A stretch of DNA of 64,000 bases from Spirochaetota bacterium (GCA_023438065.1 JAEXRH010000012.1:682001-746000); one strand, 5' to 3'; shown: positions 35,425 through 43,655, counted from the stretch's first letter. The notes: generated by a model not told the origin, from the letters alone. Made by a program: numbers and translations.

Positions 35425-36318
35425 TCAGTCGAGCGGCCGGCGCGCGAGCGCGAGATTCACGTGACAGTACCCCGCGGGATTCCGCTCGAGATAGCGCTGA
35501 TGCCATTCCTCCGCGGGAAAGAAATCCCCCGCGTCCGAGATCTCGGTCGCGACGGGTTCCCTGAAGGCTCGTGAGTCGGAGAGTTCCCTCGCGAGCGCCT
35601 CGGCGATCTTCCGCTGCCTGTCGCCGATCGTAAAGATCGCGGAACGATACTGCGTGCCGACGTCGGGACCCTGACGGTCGACCGAGGTCGGGTCGTGCAT
35701 CCGGAAGAAATGCCTGAGTATATCCCGATAGGAAACCCGCTCGGGATCGAAGACGACGCGAACCGCCTCGGCGTGCCCGGTCTTTCCCGAGCACACCTCC
35801 TCGTAACTCGCGTTCCCCGAACCGCCCGAGTAGCCGACCGTAGTGTCGAGCACTCCCGGCACGCGGGCGAAGTAGGCCTCGGTTCCCCAAAAGCAGCCCG
35901 CGGCGAGGATCGCGACCGAGTCCTCCTCGCGGACGAACCTCAAGGCGCCCGAGTTCACGCAATACCGCTTGCCCTCGGGCGGAGGGCCGTCGTCGAACAC
36001 GTGCCCGAGATGGGCGCCCGTTTTTGCCGCGCGAATCTCGATCCTCGTCATCCCGTGCGAGCGGTCCTCGAGCTCGACGACCGCTCCGGGATTCGCGGCA
36101 CGGGTAAAGCTCGGCCAGCCCGTTCCCGAGTCGAACTTGTCCCCGGACCGGAAAAGGAGATCGCCCGAAATCACGTCGAGATACGAACCCTTCTCGTGGT
36201 TATCCCAATAGGCGTTGCGAAACGGCGGCTCGGTCCCGCAGTCGCAGGTGATCCTGAACTGCTCGTCGGTAAGCCGCGCCTTGAGCGCCTCGCGATTTTT
36301 CTCGCCATGCACGTCCAT
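35425..36318 (-). CDS. msrAB: MsrB-MsrA fused methionine sulfoxide reductase
   Basis: This 297-residue fusion reduces both methionine sulfoxide epimers. The MsrB half comes first (residues about 10-135), with SGTGWPSF, GAHLGHVFDDGP and catalytic RYCVNSGALRF. The MsrA half follows (about 143-297), with catalytic AILAAGCFWGTEAYF, GYSGG and the GTQYRSAIF motif. The B-then-A order occurs in several lineages. The start at 36318 is chosen because GGGAGGGAC lies just before it. It reflects oxidative-damage repair alongside desulfoferrodoxin. Confidence 0.94.
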   Translation of the reverse strand: MDVHGEKNREALKARLTDEQFRITCDCGTEPPFRNAYWDNHEKGSYLDVISGDLLFRSGDKFDSGTGWPSFTRAANPGAVVELEDRSHGMTRIEIRAAKTGAHLGHVFDDGPPPEGKRYCVNSGALRFVREEDSVAILAAGCFWGTEAYFARVPGVLDTTVGYSGGSGNASYEEVCSGKTGHAEAVRVVFDPERVSYRDILRHFFRMHDPTSVDRQGPDVGTQYRSAIFTIGDRQRKIAEALARELSDSRAFREPVATEISDAGDFFPAEEWHQRYLERNPAGYCHVNLALARRPLD

Positions 36319-36349
36319 AGTCCCTCCCCCGGAAGTCCCGGCAAGACGC

Positions 36350-37441
36350 CTATTTCTTCGGCCAGCAAAGACCAACCTTGTCCCGCGCGCACTCCCCTGC
36401 CTTCCCCGCGGCGCACTGATAGCAGATCTCGTTCGGCGCCCGGTTCTCGAGCTTCCACAGGCGCACGTTGTCGAGGGTAACCCGCGCGATCTCGCCGAGC
36501 GCCTCCTCGGTGAGGAAGGCCTGATGCGCGGTGAGGAGCACGTTCGGGAACTGAATGAGGCGCGCGAGCACGTCGTCCCTGATCGGGGAAAGCGACCAGT
36601 CCTCGAAGAAGTATTTGTCCTCCTCCTCGTAGACGTCGAGCCCGGCCCCGCGAATCCGTCCGTCCTTGAGCGCCTCGACGAGCGCGCGGGAATCGATGAG
36701 CGCGCCGCGCCCGGTGTTGATAAGGATCACGTCGCGCTTCATGAGCGCGAGGCTCTCCGCGTTGATCATGTGCCGGTTCTCCGGCGTGAGCGGGCAATGG
36801 AGGCTGATGACGTCCGACTCGCGGTAGAGCTCCTCGCGGGGAACGTAGCGCGCGCCGATGCGATGGGCGAACTCGTCGTCGGGATAGGGATCGTCGAGCA
36901 GGACGCGCATGCCGTAGCCGTGAAGGATCTCGGCGAGGATCTTGCCGATCTTCCCCGTCCCGATGATGCCCGCGGTCTTTCCGTAAAGGTCGCGCCCGAC
37001 GAGTCCGTTGAGCGCGAAGTTACCGTCGCGGGTACGGTTGAACGCGGTGTGGATGCGCCGGTTAAGGGTTTGCAAAAGGGCGGCCGCGTGCTCGGCGACC
37101 GCGTGCGGCGAATAGGCAGGGACCCGCACCACGTGCAGCCTTCCCCACACCGCCTCGAGGTCCACGTTGTTGTATCCCGCGCACCTGAGGGCGATGAGCT
37201 TGACCCCCGCAGCCTCGAGCCGTTCTACGACCGCGCGATCGACGTGATCGTTCACGAACGCGCACACGACCTCGTGGCCTTCGGCGAGACTCGCCGTAGC
37301 CTGGTCGAGTTTCACCTCGAAAAAGTCGTACTCGAAATCGAGTCCCCCGAAGTCGCCCGACTCGCGGGCCCGCTCGAAGTACTCGCGGTCATAGGATTTG
37401 GTATCGAAAAACGCGATCCTGATCGTGTTGGTATCGTTCAT
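36350..37441 (-). CDS. D-lactate dehydrogenase-like 2-hydroxyacid dehydrogenase with Cys-rich tail
   Basis: This is a 363-residue D-2-hydroxyacid dehydrogenase resembling fermentative D-LDH. The NAD motif is GIIGTGKIGK, the catalytic Arg is in RCAGYNNVDL, the family signature includes MKRDVILINTGRGALID, and the catalytic His is in LLTAHQAFLT. It probably reduces pyruvate to D-lactate to recycle NADH. After the normal fold end a tail of about 25 residues carries four cysteines (CYQCAAGKAGECARDKVGLC), which is unusual and could bind metal. It lies 31 nt upstream of msrAB on the same strand. Confidence 0.88.
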   Translation of the reverse strand: MNDTNTIRIAFFDTKSYDREYFERARESGDFGGLDFEYDFFEVKLDQATASLAEGHEVVCAFVNDHVDRAVVERLEAAGVKLIALRCAGYNNVDLEAVWGRLHVVRVPAYSPHAVAEHAAALLQTLNRRIHTAFNRTRDGNFALNGLVGRDLYGKTAGIIGTGKIGKILAEILHGYGMRVLLDDPYPDDEFAHRIGARYVPREELYRESDVISLHCPLTPENRHMINAESLALMKRDVILINTGRGALIDSRALVEALKDGRIRGAGLDVYEEEDKYFFEDWSLSPIRDDVLARLIQFPNVLLTAHQAFLTEEALGEIARVTLDNVRLWKLENRAPNEICYQCAAGKAGECARDKVGLCWPKK

Positions 37442-37512
37442 GACTTACCCCCATTCGATAAAAAGATACACATTAATGTTAGGGAAAGCAAACAAAAAAC
37501 GAAGCGCAGGGT

Positions 37513-37544
37513 AAAAAAAACCGGAAACCCTTTCGGATTTCCGG
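37513..37544 (-). terminator. Intrinsic terminator after tRNA-Val
   Basis: On the minus strand CCGGAAA pairs with TTTCCGG around a short inner stem and is followed by eight T, directly after the tRNA 3' end. Confidence 0.85.
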
Positions 37545-37550
37545 CCTAGC

Positions 37551-37624
37551 TGGGCAATACTGGGATCGAACCAGTGACCCCTACCATGTCAAGGTAATAC
37601 TCTAACCAGCTGAGCTAATTGCCC
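37551..37624 (-). tRNA. tRNA-Val(GAC)
   Basis: A 74-nt cloverleaf with acceptor GGGCAAT/ATTGCCC, a D-arm with AGCTCAGCTGGTTAGAGT, anticodon loop TTGACAT (GAC, valine) and T-loop GGTTCGATCCC. The discriminator is A. CCA is not encoded (GCT follows). The terminator at 37513-37544 is immediately downstream. Confidence 0.93.
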
Positions 37625-37744
37625 GTACGCGTTCTTGCCGAACGCTCGATTAAATTATCGTTTTTTTTTATTTGCGTCAAGTCCCTTAAAAGCGTATATT
37701 TGAAGTATGCTTTCATTAACATAAAGGTAGAAGAAGGAGAAACC

Positions 37745-38131
37745 ATGGGAACCGAACCGAAATTTTACATCTGCAAGAAATGCGGAAACCTCGTCGGGAT
37801 GATTCACGCTTCCGGCGTGAATATGGTCTGTTGCGGCGAGGAGATGACCGAGCTCGTCGCGAACACGGTGGACGCGTCCAAGGAAAAGCACGTGCCGGTC
37901 GTCACCGTCTCGGGCAACGCCGTCACGGTCAAGATCGGCGCCGTCGAGCACCCCATGCTCCCGGAGCATTACATCCAGTGGGTCTACCTCGAGACGGCAA
38001 AGGGCGGTCAGCGAAAGACCTTGAACCCCGGCGACAAACCCGAGATTACCTTCGCCCTTACGGCCGACGACAAGGCTATCGCGGCCTACGAATACTGCAA
38101 CCTCCACGGGCTCTGGAAGGCGGCGATTTAA
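37745..38131 (+). CDS. dfx: Desulfoferrodoxin (superoxide reductase)
   Basis: This 128-residue two-iron superoxide reductase reduces superoxide to peroxide without releasing oxygen, typical of anaerobes. The N-terminal desulforedoxin domain has FYICKKCGN and NMVCCGEEM (Cys4 centre). The SOR domain has EHPMLPEHYIQW and the C-terminal YCNLHGLWK, giving the His4-Cys centre. The start has GGAGAAACC just upstream. It is monocistronic, with its own terminator. Confidence 0.95.
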   Translation: MGTEPKFYICKKCGNLVGMIHASGVNMVCCGEEMTELVANTVDASKEKHVPVVTVSGNAVTVKIGAVEHPMLPEHYIQWVYLETAKGGQRKTLNPGDKPEITFALTADDKAIAAYEYCNLHGLWKAAI

Positions 38132-38161
38132 GTCGCTCGTCTCACGGTACGCGCTCGTGAT

Positions 38162-38209
38162 AAAGGCGGTGATCGGTTCGGCATACGGAACGATTTACCG
38201 CCTTTTTTT
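38162..38209 (+). terminator. Intrinsic terminator of dfx
   Basis: AAAGGCGGT pairs with ACCGCCTTT, with additional inner pairing, and is followed by T residues. Confidence 0.85.
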
Positions 38210-38223
38210 CCTCTCGCCCACGC

Positions 38224-38252
38224 TTGACATTTCTTCGCCTATTTGATAATTT
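38224..38252 (+). promoter_or_regulatory. Promoter of tRNA-Leu
   Basis: Perfect TTGACA (38224-38229), a 17-nt spacer and TAATTT (38247-38252) lie about 38 nt upstream of the tRNA. Confidence 0.75.
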
Positions 38253-38290
38253 ATCACCGTCAACGCGACGTCAAGTCGTGAAGACTGAAT

Positions 38291-38372
38291 GCGGCGATGG
38301 TGGATTTGGTAGACACGCTAGCTTGAGGTGCTAGTGGGGCGACCCATGGAAGTTCAAGTCTTCTTCGCCGCA
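38291..38372 (+). tRNA. tRNA-Leu(GAG)
   Basis: An 82-nt class II tRNA with acceptor GCGGCGA/TCGCCGC, anticodon stem CTAGC/GCTAG around TTGAGGT (GAG, leucine), a long variable arm and T-loop TTCAAGT. No encoded CCA. It is the likely insertion site of the island that follows. I found no second copy of its 3' end in the window. Confidence 0.93.
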
Positions 38373-38381
38373 AACACCTAA

Positions 38382-38415
38382 AAGTCCTTACTTTGTAAGG
38401 ACTTTTTTATTTTTC
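38382..38415 (+). terminator. Intrinsic terminator of tRNA-Leu
   Basis: A 10-bp perfect stem AAGTCCTTAC/GTAAGGACTT with a 3-nt loop is followed by a T tract. Confidence 0.9.
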
Positions 38416-38498
38416 AGAGCGACCGTACAAACGGAGTTTCTGCGAAATTCGTACCCGTACACACACTTGTACACACGAGTGCGTCAAAGGAGATGAAT

Positions 38499-39725
38499 AT
38501 GGCAAGAGCTCCGTTTTCCGTTTCTGAACGAACCACGAAACACGGCGTCGCTTGGGACGCTCGCTTCTTCGGAAGCGACGGCGCCGTCATCAAAACCATC
38601 CGTATCTCGGACGCGAAGAACCGTACCCAGGCAATCCGTAAAGCCCATAGCCTCCACGCCGAAGGCATCGTCCCGAACGCAGACAACCCCGACGCCCTCG
38701 AGTACATCGCGTCGTTCTGGCGGCGCGACAGCGACTACGTCCAGGGGCGAGCCCTCCGCGGCAGGGTCATCTCGAACGACTACCTCTACATCAGCGCGCG
38801 CATCGTCGCCAAACACGCGACGCCCTTCCTCAAGGGATTGCGCATGACTGACATCGATCTCAAACGCATCGAGACCATGACCTTAACCCTCGCGCGCTCA
38901 GGTGTTGCACCGAGAACCATCAACGCGACCATCCAGGCGATCCGCGTACCCCTCACGTATTTCTCCCGCATGCACCGCCTCCCCAATCCCCTCCAGTACC
39001 TCGACAAGCTCGCCGAGAACGAACGCGAACGCGGCATCCTCAGCCTCGACGAACTCTCCCTCCTCCTCAAGGTCCACACCGACGATCCCCGCGTCCGCGC
39101 GGCCGTCCTCCTCGCCGCCCTCTGCGGCCTCCGCCTCGGCGAGATCCGCGGACTCAAATGGGAAGACGTCGACCATGAGAATCACGTCATCAACGTTCGC
39201 GGCAACTACGTAAACCACGCCGAAGGACTCAAGAAACCGAAGTGGGGCCACACCCGCGTCGTCCCCCTTCCCGAACCCGTCCTCGAATCCCTCGACCGGT
39301 GCCGCCTTCTCCCGTACGCCGATTCTCCCTATCTCCTCTGGAACGCCCAGCACATCGAGCACCCCGTCGACTCCGGGACCGTCACCAAGGGCTTCTACGC
39401 CATGCTCAAGGAAATCGGCATCGACCAGGACGTCCGCGAAAAGCGGTACCTCACCCTCCATGGCCTCAGGCACCTATTTATCACCCTCTCGCGCGCGAAC
39501 GGGATCCCGGACTATCTCGTCATGAAGATGGCCGGGCACAAGAGCATCCAGATGACCGAACGGTATTCCAACCACGACACCCTCATCGACTTCAACGACG
39601 CGCGCTTGAAACTTGAAAAGAAACTGCGGGTCGAGGAGAAGAAACGGAAGGTGAAGGAGGCAGAGCAAAACCTCGGTACGGAACCAGACCACGAGAACCG
39701 GGACACCGCCAACGTCGCGGGATGA
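38499..39725 (+). CDS. Tyrosine recombinase / phage-type integrase
   Basis: This is a 408-residue site-specific recombinase with an N-terminal arm-binding region (about 1-75), a SAM-like core-binding domain (about 80-180) and a C-terminal catalytic domain. Catalytic residues are Arg in CGLRLGEIRGLKW (about 211), HGLRH (about 321-325), the His of GHKS (about 347) and the nucleophile Tyr in TERYSNH (about 355). The start at 38499 has AAGGAG 6 nt away, while the ATG at 38493 abuts it. It is not an integron IntI, since no IntI-specific insert is evident. It probably integrates at the adjacent tRNA-Leu. Confidence 0.93.
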   Translation: MARAPFSVSERTTKHGVAWDARFFGSDGAVIKTIRISDAKNRTQAIRKAHSLHAEGIVPNADNPDALEYIASFWRRDSDYVQGRALRGRVISNDYLYISARIVAKHATPFLKGLRMTDIDLKRIETMTLTLARSGVAPRTINATIQAIRVPLTYFSRMHRLPNPLQYLDKLAENERERGILSLDELSLLLKVHTDDPRVRAAVLLAALCGLRLGEIRGLKWEDVDHENHVINVRGNYVNHAEGLKKPKWGHTRVVPLPEPVLESLDRCRLLPYADSPYLLWNAQHIEHPVDSGTVTKGFYAMLKEIGIDQDVREKRYLTLHGLRHLFITLSRANGIPDYLVMKMAGHKSIQMTERYSNHDTLIDFNDARLKLEKKLRVEEKKRKVKEAEQNLGTEPDHENRDTANVAG

Positions 39726-39760
39726 AAACGCCCCTTGCACTTTCTGGAATCATACTACAT

Positions 39761-39793
39761 AATAGAAACTGTCATATAATGACAGTTTCTATT
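39761..39793 (+). promoter_or_regulatory. Perfect palindrome operator/promoter of abiE
   Basis: Two 15-nt arms (AATAGAAACTGTCAT and ATGACAGTTTCTATT) enclose ATA and end exactly at the abiEi ATG. TATAAT (39775-39780) sits across the centre. AbiEi proteins are known to autorepress by binding inverted repeats over their promoter, so this is the expected operator. Confidence 0.8.
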
Positions 39794-40429
39794 ATGAACA
39801 AGCTAATTAAGACGCTTTTTGAGACACTCGAACATTCCGTCTTTTCGGCGAGCGATATCCAGAATATCGAGCCGGATGATAACGTTCGCTATGCCCTCGT
39901 AAAGCGCGCCATGAAGGACGGCGATCTCGTGCAGATCAAGCGGGGACTCTATACTCTGAGCCCTTCCTTGCGAAAGCAACCCGTGAACCGCGCGAGCCTG
40001 GCAAACCGACTCTACTATCCCTCATACGTCAGCATGGAATATGCCTTGAGTCGCCATGGCTGGATTCCCGAAGGCGTTACCACGGTAACATGCGCGACCT
40101 CGAAAAATCCGGCGGACTTCGATACGCCCCTCGGCCGCTTCACGTACAAACGGATTCCGCAAGCGCTGTTCTTCTGTGGCGTCGAGGCGGTTTCGGTCGA
40201 CGGCGAGTCCGCCCTGCAAGCGCGCCCTCTGAAGGCGCTTGCCGACTATGTGTATACGCACAAGCTTGAATGGACGGATAGGGAACCGCTCATCGAATCG
40301 CTCCGCATCGAAGAGGACGAACTAGAAACCCTCACCGCGGGCGACTTTGAAAGCATCCAGGGAAATTATCGAACCGCGCCCGCGGTGGAAGCGTTCCTTG
40401 CGGGACTCAGAAAGGATTTGAAACTATGA
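39794..40429 (+). CDS. abiEi: AbiEi-type antitoxin (type IV TA) with wHTH
   Basis: This is a 211-residue antitoxin and transcriptional autorepressor. The N-terminal winged helix (about 1-60, ending DGDLVQIKRGLYTL) is followed by the AbiEi C-terminal domain with YYPSYVSMEYALSRHGWIPE and RPLKALADYVY. An ATG at 39779 would add five residues but lies inside the palindrome. The ATG at 39794 is preferred. It overlaps abiEii by ATGA. In known AbiE systems it counters the toxin without stable binding and confers phage resistance by abortive infection. Confidence 0.88.
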   Translation: MNKLIKTLFETLEHSVFSASDIQNIEPDDNVRYALVKRAMKDGDLVQIKRGLYTLSPSLRKQPVNRASLANRLYYPSYVSMEYALSRHGWIPEGVTTVTCATSKNPADFDTPLGRFTYKRIPQALFFCGVEAVSVDGESALQARPLKALADYVYTHKLEWTDREPLIESLRIEEDELETLTAGDFESIQGNYRTAPAVEAFLAGLRKDLKL

Positions 40430-41274
40430 ATACCGGCATCATCGAAGACCGATTGAAGCGATACCACACGGACTCCGCGGAAACGGAACTCACGGCCATT
40501 CGCGAGATCACCCAAGAACTCATTCTCTTCGCGCTCTCCACGAGTGACTTCTTCTCGCACGCGGCCTTTCAGGGCGGCACCTGCCTCCGCATCGTGCATG
40601 GACTCAACCGTTTTTCCGAGGATATGGATTTCATCCTCAAAACGAGCGAGAGCTCCTTCTCCTGGCAGCAGTACCTCACGCTCATCGGTACGACGCTCGA
40701 GCAGTATGGCTATAGCGTTGAGCTGCAGGACAAATCGCACGCGGACGAAACCGTGAAAAAGGCATTCATCAAGGACGACTCGATCGGAAAGGTGCTTCGC
40801 CTCGCGTACGCGAACAGGCAAGGAACACCGCGAAAGATCCGCATCAAACTCGAGATCGACACGAATCCTCCCAGCGGCGGTGAATTCGAAAGCGTCTTTA
40901 TCGGATTCCCTGCTCCGAGTAGCATCACGGTCGAAACCCTTCCGACGCTTTTTGCCGGGAAAAGCCACGCGCTCCTTTGCCGCAAATACGAAAAGGGTCG
41001 GGATTGGTATGATTTCCTTTGGTACATCGGAAACAAAACGCCAGTGAATTACCGTCGCCTTTCTGCGGCCCTCGACCAGACCGGCCCATGGGCTGGCAAC
41101 AGTCTCACCGTAGACCGCGCCTGGTACATCAACGAGATGAAGAAGCGTATCGGCGAGATTGACTGGAAGCGAGCAACGGATGATGTCGCTCCGTTTATCT
41201 CGTCATCGGAACAGAGCCTCCTCTCCAAGTGGAGCGTGGACTTTTTCATCACCGCCCTTGAGCGGTTACCCTGA
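40426..41274 (+). CDS. abiEii: AbiEii/AbiGii nucleotidyltransferase toxin
   Basis: This 282-residue DNA-polymerase-beta-like nucleotidyltransferase is known in related systems to inhibit growth by modifying tRNA or using GTP. The catalytic signature FQGGTCLRIVHGLNRFSEDMDF is split here as GGTCLR (about 50) and RFSEDMDFIL (about 62-71), with the Asp pair present. Later KYEKGRDWYDFLWYI is the family's RDxxD-type segment. It is translationally coupled to the antitoxin. A 17-bp inverted repeat begins 7 nt after its stop. Confidence 0.9.
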   Translation: MNTGIIEDRLKRYHTDSAETELTAIREITQELILFALSTSDFFSHAAFQGGTCLRIVHGLNRFSEDMDFILKTSESSFSWQQYLTLIGTTLEQYGYSVELQDKSHADETVKKAFIKDDSIGKVLRLAYANRQGTPRKIRIKLEIDTNPPSGGEFESVFIGFPAPSSITVETLPTLFAGKSHALLCRKYEKGRDWYDFLWYIGNKTPVNYRRLSAALDQTGPWAGNSLTVDRAWYINEMKKRIGEIDWKRATDDVAPFISSSEQSLLSKWSVDFFITALERLP

Positions 41275-41280
41275 AAGGAC

Positions 41281-41352
41281 AACAAACATACATTGCCTCT
41301 CTCCCCCGGGATTTCTTGATATCCCTCCTCCGTTCGGCAACGTATGTTTGTT
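41281..41352. repeat. 17-bp near-perfect inverted repeat after abiEii
   Basis: AACAAACATACATTGCC (41281-41297) and GGCAACGTATGTTTGTT (41336-41352) are inverted copies with one mismatch, separated by 38 nt that hold a smaller GGGAT/ATCCC stem. It begins 7 nt past the toxin stop. No T tract follows. It could be an mRNA-end hairpin, a recombination site or the end of an inserted unit. Confidence 0.75.
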
Positions 41353-41396
41353 CCCAAGAAATCAATCGTCTGCATTCTGAATCTGTTTACCGTAGC

Positions 41397-41482
41397 GGCG
41401 CGGACCTAACCGGCGCTTCAACCTGACTCACTGCGCGCGTTCGCGCTCCGCTCGCAGGTTAAGCGAAGGTTAGGTCCGCGCC
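41397..41482 (+). other. Integron attC-like recombination site
   Basis: The outer 15-bp arms GGCGCGGACCTAACC and GGTTAGGTCCGCGCC contain the R boxes ACCTAAC (41404-41410) and GTTAGGT (41469-41475). Unpaired GG/AA spacers follow. The inner arms are CGCTT-C-AACCTG (41414-41425) and CAGGTTAAGCG (41455-41465), with a single extrahelical C at 41419 on the left arm, and a variable terminal loop of 29 nt. This is the full attC layout (R'', L'' with extra base, loop, L', R'). The orientation makes the AbiE pair the upstream cassette-side gene. No IntI gene is in the window. Confidence 0.72.
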
Positions 41483-41935
41483 GGGATTTCACCAATCCGC
41501 TTTGTGAAACCTTCCCGCCCCGTGCTGCTGGTTCCTCGAATTACCCGCGCGTCCCTGCGCGGGTAACCTTCATTCGGGGCCTCCGCGTTTCGGCCATCCT
41601 GGCCTCACGCTCCCGGCCCCTCATTCCGAGATCTCTCCCACAGCGAGCGTGGCGGCTTTACCGCATCCATTGCAGTAGTTTCGCGTCTTCTTGCGCGCGA
41701 CCCTCCGGCAACGACGGGTTTCGTCGGAAGCGATCCTCCGCCTCAGGCGCGTTCGCGCCCTCGGCTCCAGAACGCTTCCGCTTCTGGTGAACCGACGGTT
41801 GCCTCCGGGACGCTTTCGTGATAAGAACCTGTGACCGTTGATATCCTTTCAACGGCAAGTTTCCCACCACACTTCTGATCTTCCCCTAAACCCGACCGCG
41901 TTCCGCGGTCGGGTCCCGCGCGCCAGATATTTTTA
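41483..41935. other. Hairpin-rich region without convincing ORF
   Basis: About 450 bp dense in perfect stems: TTACCCGCGC/GCGCGGGTAA (near 41540-41570), GGCGCG/CGCGCC (near 41750), CGACG/CGTCG (near 41715) and CCCGACCGCG/CGCGGTCGGG (near 41890-41915). Short ORFs exist on both strands (up to 70 codons) but show no Shine-Dalgarno and no recognisable sequence. It could be a structured RNA, a decayed cassette array or a replication-type region. From 41936 to 42272, AT-richer, I see nothing definite. Confidence 0.4.
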
Positions 41936-42272
41936 CCTTCCGGAAATTACATCGCGGGGGGCGCGCGGTTCCGCTTGCCCTTACTTGCTTTCATCGAGAT
42001 CCGTCATTCCCGATATGCAATCACAGCTTTTTCTTGTCTCATTTCATCTTATTGTTTTCCCTTCATCTGTCACTAAGAAAAAAGAAGATGATAAAAAGAC
42101 TCAAACAATATAAATAGCGAATTATCACGTAATCGATTGATCGAACCTGTTACAGCTATTATCGTTCCTATGGCCACACATGACCCGTCACCGCCCATCC
42201 GACATGATCGGTCGCAATGACGCAAGAAAGGCCAGCTCATTGGAGTGAACCCAGACAGAGCTGACCCATCAA

Positions 42273-43655
42273 TTACCGCAAAACGATGCCCTTCCAGTAC
42301 CGCTTCTTGCTATCCCGCCCTTTGCGGAAGCCCATGCTTTCAAGATAAATCGAGAACATCCGTTGACTGTATGGCTCTTCGCCTGCCTTTCGACACCAAT
42401 CGACGAACGCCGCGTAGAGCTCGCCCGACGGCGTCTTCGCAGACTCGCGGCCTTCGGTTTCACAACTCTCGCCCATGAAACTGTTCACGATGTCCATGTC
42501 TTCCCGGTACTCGGTAATCGCCGTCCGCATCTCCTCGGGTTCCCCGAGCCCTTCCTTCTGCCAGAGAAGGCAACCCTCGAGCATCCAGTTGAGAATCCCC
42601 GATTTCTCCGAACGGAGCTTGCCCATGAGCTCCGGGTCGCGCTCCTCGCCGGATATCTGTACGGGAAACGGAATGACCTTGATGCGCCGCCAGATACCGT
42701 AATCGTTTCCCCTGATCGCCGGGCTCTGGTTCGTCGCCATGAAGACCTTGAAGGTAGGCAAAAATTCGAAGTACTCCCCGTAGAGGAACCGCGCGGTCAT
42801 GAGATCCTGCCCGGTGATCTGCTTGATGAGCGTCTCGCTCAAGCGCTGGCCTTCCTCGATCTCGTGCGTCGTGACGAACCGCGTACCGCACAGTCGCGCG
42901 ATATCGTTCGAGATCGACTCGCCCCGCTTTTTCATGAAGGACTCAGGCTGCGCCGTCTTCGCGTAGTTCCCGAGAATCTCGGTTACCACGTTGAGGAACG
43001 TGCTCTTCCCGTTCGCACCCGTGCCGAAGAGGATGAACATCGCTTGCTCGCTCATGTCGCCGGTAAGGGCCCACCCGATCGCCTTCTGGAGGAAGGAGAT
43101 CATGCGCGCGTTCCCCGCCATGACGCGGGAGAGAAACCGGTCCCACTCGGGATGCGTCGCGCCACACTCGAAGCGCACGCTCGCGCACTTCGTGAGGAAC
43201 GCCGTCCGCATCGGTTCCTTAAGTTCGCCTGTCCTAAGGTCGATCGTCCCGTTGAGCGCGTTGAAAAGGAACGGATCCCGATCGAGCTCTATCGGGTCAA
43301 TCTTGATGCTCTTTTCAAGCTGCGCGCTCATCAATATCGCCTCGCGCCGCCTCAAGGACTCGCATTTGAAGATCTGCGTCTGCCGCTCGAGCGCTTTCCG
43401 GTAATCACCTCCAGAGGCGACCGTGCGACGCATCCCGTGGATGAACTCGGTCAAAAGCTCGTGTATCTCGCAGCAGTCATCCTTCTTCCAGACCGTCCCG
43501 TCCCAGATAAACCATTTCTTCCACGCCGGGCAGTACCGAACCTGCTCCGCGTACTTCTCGACAAACTCCCTCCCGAGCGCAAGATCGGTAAATCGGCCTG
43601 ACCCTCCGACCGGCCGCTTCGCCCCCGTCACGCCTTCCGTCTTTTTTTCCTTCAT
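42273..43655 (-). CDS. P4/D5-family superfamily 3 helicase (phage/plasmid primase C-terminal type)
   Basis: The 460 residues hold a D5_N-like region (about 25-180) and an SF3 helicase core with Walker A LFGTGANGKSTF (about 208-219), a Walker B-like segment, and the C-terminal winged domain typical of poxvirus D5/phage P4 alpha. There is no N-terminal primase domain, so it is a short, helicase-only form. Such proteins drive replication of phages, satellites and integrative elements. AAGGAGGGAGT precedes the start. It is the innermost element gene next to the attC-like region. Confidence 0.9.
   Translation of the reverse strand: MKEKKTEGVTGAKRPVGGSGRFTDLALGREFVEKYAEQVRYCPAWKKWFIWDGTVWKKDDCCEIHELLTEFIHGMRRTVASGGDYRKALERQTQIFKCESLRRREAILMSAQLEKSIKIDPIELDRDPFLFNALNGTIDLRTGELKEPMRTAFLTKCASVRFECGATHPEWDRFLSRVMAGNARMISFLQKAIGWALTGDMSEQAMFILFGTGANGKSTFLNVVTEILGNYAKTAQPESFMKKRGESISNDIARLCGTRFVTTHEIEEGQRLSETLIKQITGQDLMTARFLYGEYFEFLPTFKVFMATNQSPAIRGNDYGIWRRIKVIPFPVQISGEERDPELMGKLRSEKSGILNWMLEGCLLWQKEGLGEPEEMRTAITEYREDMDIVNSFMGESCETEGRESAKTPSGELYAAFVDWCRKAGEEPYSQRMFSIYLESMGFRKGRDSKKRYWKGIVLR

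Noticed and set aside
38499..39725. Integron integrase IntI near the attC-like site
   Set aside because: The recombinase has the layout of a tRNA-targeting phage integrase and no visible IntI-specific patch between the core Arg and the HxxR motif.
41658..41870. 70-codon minus-strand ORF in the hairpin-rich block
   Set aside because: No Shine-Dalgarno, basic low-complexity product, and the sequence is dominated by inverted repeats.
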